DNA of 17,467 nucleotides from Bacillota bacterium (GTDB lineage: Bacteria > Bacillota > Peptococcia > Peptococcales > Peptococcaceae), in the NCBI GenBank assembly GCA_023443145.1, contig JAEZVS010000018.1, positions 1 through 17,467 on the forward strand, in the 5' to 3' direction. A model generated the notes under the pieces. The model was not told the origin of the DNA, ran no database searches, and saw nothing but the letters and a program-made list of their open reading frames with translations. Shown here piece by piece: positions 14,164-17,467 of this stretch (positions are counted from its first letter, which is position 1; each line of letters starts with the position of its first letter). Both the position numbers and the translations under genes were made by a program.

Positions 14164-15680
14164 ATTTGACCTCCCGAAGACTGTTGTTGGGCATCCCGCT
14201 GAGACAGCGCCTCTTGGGCAATAATTTCATCACCGGGCCAAGGCACATTCTGTCCCTGCACCTTTTGTGCCCGTTCGTGCCCTTTGCCCAAAAGAAGGAC
14301 CACACCACCTGCCGGTGCCTTCTGTATGGCAGTATGAATGGCCGCCGCTCGGTCTTCAATAACAGCGACGGGTACATCTGCCACAAAAGCCGCTTGTATT
14401 TCATCACAAATCGACGCCACCGATTCAAAGGCCGGGTCATCGGCCGTGAGATAGATTTGATCTGCAGACCGGCTGGCCACCTCGCCCAGATTGGCACGAC
14501 GGCTTTCGGCCTTGTTTCCCGGTGCTCCGAATACAACAGTTTTATATGCGCCGGGAAAATCATTCTCAGCGGTGCGAAACACTTCGCGAAAACTGATGTC
14601 GTTATGGGCATAATCGATGATCACCGTCACATCCCGCCCGGTAAGATAGGTCATATGCCCGGGCATACGCACCTGAGCCAGCGCACCGGAAATGGTCTCC
14701 GGCGAGACACCGCGGCTCAAAGCCACAGATGCTGCCGCCAGTGCATTTTGCACATTGAAATGACCATGCAACGGCAGATACACCGGGAAGGCGCCGTCTG
14801 CATGATGCAAGATAAAATGCATGCCATCTGCTCCGGCTTGCACATTTTCGGCTCGCACCAGGGCCTTATCATTTAACCCGAAAGTCACCGCATCATCCAG
14901 ATTTTTAATGGCGCGCTTGAGCTCTTGCCTTTCGGCATCATTGCCGGTGGCTTCTGTTGATACGAAGGCACGTCGGCTGATGTCAAATAGATGCAGTTTG
15001 CTAAAAAAATAATCGGTAAAATTCGGATGCTCAATCGGTCCGATATGATCGGGCGCAATATTTAAAAAGATTGCCGCATCAAAACAGATGCCCGCCACTC
15101 GGCCGTATTTCAACGCCTGACTGGATACCTCCACCACCATGCGCGTCAAGCCTACCTCCCGTGCCGTCGCCATGTATTGATAAAGATCGATGGTCTCGGG
15201 TGTGGTCAGGCGTGCTGCTTCGTCGTGAATGCCGTCAAAAACTCGTGAAGATGAGGTGAGGGCACAGGGCTTGTCACCGATTTTTTCCGCGTGGGCATCG
15301 AAGATGGCTTTCAGCATGGTCACCGTGGTGCTTTTGCCTTTCGTACCGGTCACCGCAATAAGATCCAGATCTTTCCAAGGCGCTTCATAAAAGAGATTGG
15401 CCGCCACTGCCATGGCTGCGCGAATATCCCTCACTTGAACGCAACACACTTCGTCCGGCGTTTCACGAGGCGTCTCCGTTAAAACGGCCACTGCCCCTTG
15501 CCGCAGCGCTGCGGCAAGATAGGTTTCTTTAAAAGCCGCCCCCTTACAAATAAAAAGCGAACCCGGCGCCACGTGCCGAGAATCATAGGTCAGTTCTCGG
15601 ATGTCCACATCCCGTTTTCCCTGCACAGATTCCAAGAAGCCCGATATCTCAAGCTGCTCGATGAGTGCGTTCATATCCAT
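14160..15680 (-). CDS. murE: UDP-MurNAc-tripeptide synthetase MurE, probably L-lysine-adding
   Basis: Cytoplasmic Mur ligase that adds the third residue of the peptidoglycan stem peptide to UDP-MurNAc-L-Ala-D-Glu. The ATP loop TGTKGKST is at 111-118. The carbamylated-lysine region lies near IGPIEHPNFTDYFFSKLHLF (213-232), and the C-terminal GKGHE at 465-469. At the amino-acid specificity site it reads LTADDPAFE (411-419), lacking the arginine of the DNPR motif of diaminopimelate-adding enzymes. Staphylococcal and streptococcal L-lysine enzymes also lack it. The chosen ATG at 15680 gives 506 residues, follows GGAGG by 11 nt and lies 1 nt after the prmA stop. A longer frame to 15749 runs inside prmA and is unlikely to be used. 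Confidence 0.93.
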   Translation of the reverse strand: MDMNALIEQLEISGFLESVQGKRDVDIRELTYDSRHVAPGSLFICKGAAFKETYLAAALRQGAVAVLTETPRETPDEVCCVQVRDIRAAMAVAANLFYEAPWKDLDLIAVTGTKGKSTTVTMLKAIFDAHAEKIGDKPCALTSSSRVFDGIHDEAARLTTPETIDLYQYMATAREVGLTRMVVEVSSQALKYGRVAGICFDAAIFLNIAPDHIGPIEHPNFTDYFFSKLHLFDISRRAFVSTEATGNDAERQELKRAIKNLDDAVTFGLNDKALVRAENVQAGADGMHFILHHADGAFPVYLPLHGHFNVQNALAAASVALSRGVSPETISGALAQVRMPGHMTYLTGRDVTVIIDYAHNDISFREVFRTAENDFPGAYKTVVFGAPGNKAESRRANLGEVASRSADQIYLTADDPAFESVASICDEIQAAFVADVPVAVIEDRAAAIHTAIQKAPAGGVVLLLGKGHERAQKVQGQNVPWPGDEIIAQEALSQRDAQQQSSGGQI

Positions 15681-15681
15681 G

Positions 15682-16599
15682 CTAGGCTTTGCCTCCTTCC
15701 CGGCGCGCCACCAAAAACGCTGCCCACTCTTCCCCTTCGGTACGCGCACACAGTGTCAATCCATGTTGTCGTAAGGCCTCTACAACCTCGCTCTGTCGGT
15801 GCAGATGAATGCCCGATAATATCGCCACCCCGTCTTCATGTAAATGGCCCATCAGGTTGGGAATCAGGCGCAGTTGAACGTCCGTCACCAAATTGGCAAT
15901 GACAATATCGCTTTTCATATGATGGTGACCGAACAGGTCGGAAATATAAACCGCCACATCCACCTCGTTGTCACGTACATTCCTCTTCGTGGCTGCCACC
16001 GCCTGCGCATCATTTTCCAGAGCAACCACCTCTCCGGCGCCCAATCTTGCTGCTGCAATGGACAAAATGCCCGAACCCGAGCCCACATCCACCACATGCG
16101 CTCCGGGAAACATCATTTCTTCCAGATAATCCACACACATGCGTGTGGTTTCGTGCATGCCGCTGCCGAAGCCTACGCCGGGCTCCATATAGATGACCAA
16201 ATCAATCGGTTCTTCAGCTTCCAAATGCTTAGGCACCACCTGAAAACAACTGCCCATTCGCAAAATACCTAAAGAGCTTTCCCACTTAGCTTGCCAATCT
16301 TCATCTGCTTCCGTCTCAATAACAAAAGATCCATAAAATCCGCATTCTGCCAGCCTCGCTCCTAAGCGCTCTGCCCGACGGCGCTGCTGCACCGAAAAGT
16401 AGCAACTGACCGTGGCCGGACGGGCCAGTTCTTCCTCTGAAAAACGATGGGCATCCCACGCATGGTTGGCTATTTGCTCTCGAATAGCCTCCGGGTCATC
16501 CACAATAAAACCTTGGACGGCAAAACTTGCAAAAATAGCCTCTACCATCGGCAATGCATCGCCTGCCGCCAATTCATAGCGGGCTCTCAGCCACGGCAT
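15682..16599 (-). CDS. prmA: Ribosomal protein L11 methyltransferase
   Basis: SAM-dependent enzyme that methylates ribosomal protein L11. The 305 residues fit the family, with an N-terminal L11-binding domain (about 1-100) and a Rossmann methyltransferase domain. The conserved block EPGVGFGSGMHETTRMC is at 139-155 (usually DPGMAFGTGTHETT), the SAM loop DVGSGSGILSIAAA at 171-184, and VIANLV at 233-238 corresponds to the family's ANIL catalytic-site motif. The ATG at 16599 has AAGGAAG about 8 nt upstream. It is the first gene of the seven-gene operon, with an extended -10 promoter about 27 nt before it. In many Bacillota prmA sits after dnaJ; here it leads a different operon. Confidence 0.94.
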   Translation of the reverse strand: MPWLRARYELAAGDALPMVEAIFASFAVQGFIVDDPEAIREQIANHAWDAHRFSEEELARPATVSCYFSVQQRRRAERLGARLAECGFYGSFVIETEADEDWQAKWESSLGILRMGSCFQVVPKHLEAEEPIDLVIYMEPGVGFGSGMHETTRMCVDYLEEMMFPGAHVVDVGSGSGILSIAAARLGAGEVVALENDAQAVAATKRNVRDNEVDVAVYISDLFGHHHMKSDIVIANLVTDVQLRLIPNLMGHLHEDGVAILSGIHLHRQSEVVEALRQHGLTLCARTEGEEWAAFLVARREGGKA

Positions 16600-16625
16600 A
16601 AAATCACTTCCTTTACAAAATTAAA

Positions 16626-16653
16626 ATTATAGCACAATCGCCTTGAACTGCAA
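16626..16653 (-). promoter_or_regulatory. Extended -10 promoter of the prmA operon
   Basis: On the minus strand TGCTATAAT gives a perfect -10 (16626-16631) with an extended TGn. The best -35 candidate is TTGCAG (16648-16653) with a 16-nt spacer, a weak match that the extended -10 may compensate. It lies about 27 nt before the prmA start codon and is the only good promoter I see for the seven-gene operon. Confidence 0.65.
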
Positions 16654-16774
16654 GTCTCCGAAGATATTCAAGCAAATAAATCATCATTTATTACAAAGCA
16701 TCCGGTCAATAGGTATCCGAAAAGCAAAACACGCCGACCTTGACTATTTTTTTATCATGTATATCTGTCTCTAC

Positions 16775-16832
16775 AAAAAAACGCACCGACATCCCGCAAG
16801 AGGTTTCCCTCATTTGTGGCGCGTCGGTGCGT
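16775..16832 (-). terminator. Rho-independent terminator of pta
   Basis: On the minus strand ACGCACCGAC (16832-16823) pairs with GTCGGTGCGT (16790-16781), a perfect 10-bp outer stem, followed by seven T residues. The 32-nt interior contains a smaller GAGG-GAAA-CCTC hairpin. It starts 5 nt after the pta stop codon and separates pta from the prmA operon. Confidence 0.9.
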
Positions 16833-16837
16833 CGGGT

Positions 16838-17467
16838 TTATTCCATCAACGCTTGAGCAGCGGTGATAATGGCCACTTGATAAGCATCTTCTTCGCTGCA
16901 GCCACGCGATAAATCGTTGATGGGCGCAGCAAGGCCTTGCAATAGTGGACCGTAAGCCTCGTAACCGCCGAGGCGCTGGGTGATTTTATAACCGATATTG
17001 CCCGCGTCTAAGCTGGGGAAGATAAACACATTGGCTTGTCCCGCCACTTTAGAGCTGGGCGCTTTTTTCTGCCCAACCGATGCCACCAGTGCAGCATCAA
17101 ATTGCAACTCACCGTCAATGGGCAAATCAGGCGCAATACTTTGGGCAATCTTGGTGGCTTCGGCCACCTTTTCACTTTCAGGAGATACCGCCGATCCCTT
17201 ACTGGAAAATGAAAGAAGTGCCACACGAGGATCGATGTCAAAAACACGTGCAAATTTTGCACTTTCCACAGCAATTTCACCCATGGCCTGGGCATCCACT
17301 GTAATGTTCACGGCAATATCGGCATAGAGCATGCGCTCTTCGCCTTTGGTGAAAACCATGGCACCGCTCACGCGGGAGACGCCCGGTTTGGTCTTTACAA
17401 TCTGCAACGCCGGGCGAATGGTGTCGGCAGTAGAATGGGCTGCACCGCTGACCATGCCGTCGGCGTT
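16838..17467 (-). CDS. pta: Phosphate acetyltransferase, C-terminal part
   Basis: Interconverts acetyl-CoA and acetyl phosphate; with acetate kinase it makes ATP during fermentation to acetate. About 210 C-terminal residues are present. The frame is open to the right edge, where it begins NADGMVSGAAHSTADTIRPA, the conserved family block, so the true start is outside the window. Further Pta motifs are VALLSFSSKGSA, GELQFDAALV, NVFIFPSLDAGNIGYKITQR and the C-terminal GPLLQGLAAPINDLSRG. The gene ends at TAA 16838 with a terminator just after it. It is probably a separate transcription unit from the prmA operon. Confidence 0.96.
   Translation of the reverse strand, partial: NADGMVSGAAHSTADTIRPALQIVKTKPGVSRVSGAMVFTKGEERMLYADIAVNITVDAQAMGEIAVESAKFARVFDIDPRVALLSFSSKGSAVSPESEKVAEATKIAQSIAPDLPIDGELQFDAALVASVGQKKAPSSKVAGQANVFIFPSLDAGNIGYKITQRLGGYEAYGPLLQGLAAPINDLSRGCSEEDAYQVAIITAAQALME

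Noticed and set aside
15681..15749. N-terminal extension of murE by 23 codons
   Set aside because: It lies inside the prmA coding sequence. The ATG at 15680 has GGAGG upstream and gives the normal family length.
1..17467. Search for tRNA, rRNA, CRISPR arrays, complete insertion sequences, phage genes or attachment sites
   Set aside because: I saw no cloverleaf with a GTTCRAAYC-type T-arm, no spaced repeat array, no transposase or integrase and no terminal inverted repeats with target duplications.

Overview
The window looks like chromosomal housekeeping DNA from a Gram-positive-type Bacillota, probably a fermentative anaerobe. The evidence is: AGGAGG-type ribosome binding sites, sigma-A promoters with TTGACA/TATAAT and extended -10 forms, a transcription-terminating lysine riboswitch, a class II fructose-bisphosphatase (GlpX), phosphotransacetylase (acetate fermentation), and a MurE whose substrate motif is of the L-lysine type rather than the diaminopimelate type. 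The species cannot be named from the sequence. Apart from a short gene end at the far left, all genes lie on the minus strand, so the window is best read from right to left.

Right end (17467 to 16775): the C-terminal part of pta, ending at a strong terminator. Next (16653 to 8590): one promoter is followed by seven tightly packed genes, prmA-murE-argS-fba-glpX-ogt-abcF, with gaps of 1, -4, 12, 12, -4 and 34 nt. This is probably one operon joining ribosome modification, cell-wall synthesis, arginyl-tRNA charging, fructose-bisphosphate metabolism, DNA alkylation repair and an ARE-type ABC-F ATPase. About 320 bp follow with only coding-like fragments.

Lysine block (8267 to 3801): a near-consensus promoter, a compact lysine riboswitch with terminator, then lysA-dapA-dapB-ddh and a terminator. 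With aspartate kinase and aspartate-semialdehyde dehydrogenase encoded elsewhere, these four enzymes give the short dehydrogenase route: aspartate semialdehyde to dihydrodipicolinate, tetrahydrodipicolinate, meso-diaminopimelate and lysine. Together with a lysine-type MurE upstream, the lysine made here probably feeds both protein and peptidoglycan.

Left part (3500 to 1): a 56-residue one-helix membrane peptide with its own promoter, a structured leader of about 260 nt and a terminator; then a LysR-type regulator cotranscribed with nadE and preceded by a near-perfect inverted repeat that is a good autoregulatory operator candidate; then about 470 bp with little coding content; then a small four-helix membrane protein convergent with the end of an unrecognised plus-strand gene.

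I see no tRNA, rRNA, CRISPR array, insertion sequence or prophage. The items most worth a second look are the shortened lysine riboswitch, the lysine-type MurE beside a Ddh-based lysine operon, the Vga/Vml-like ABC-F protein, the small membrane peptide with its long leader, and the repeat-rich intergenic stretch around the LysR gene.
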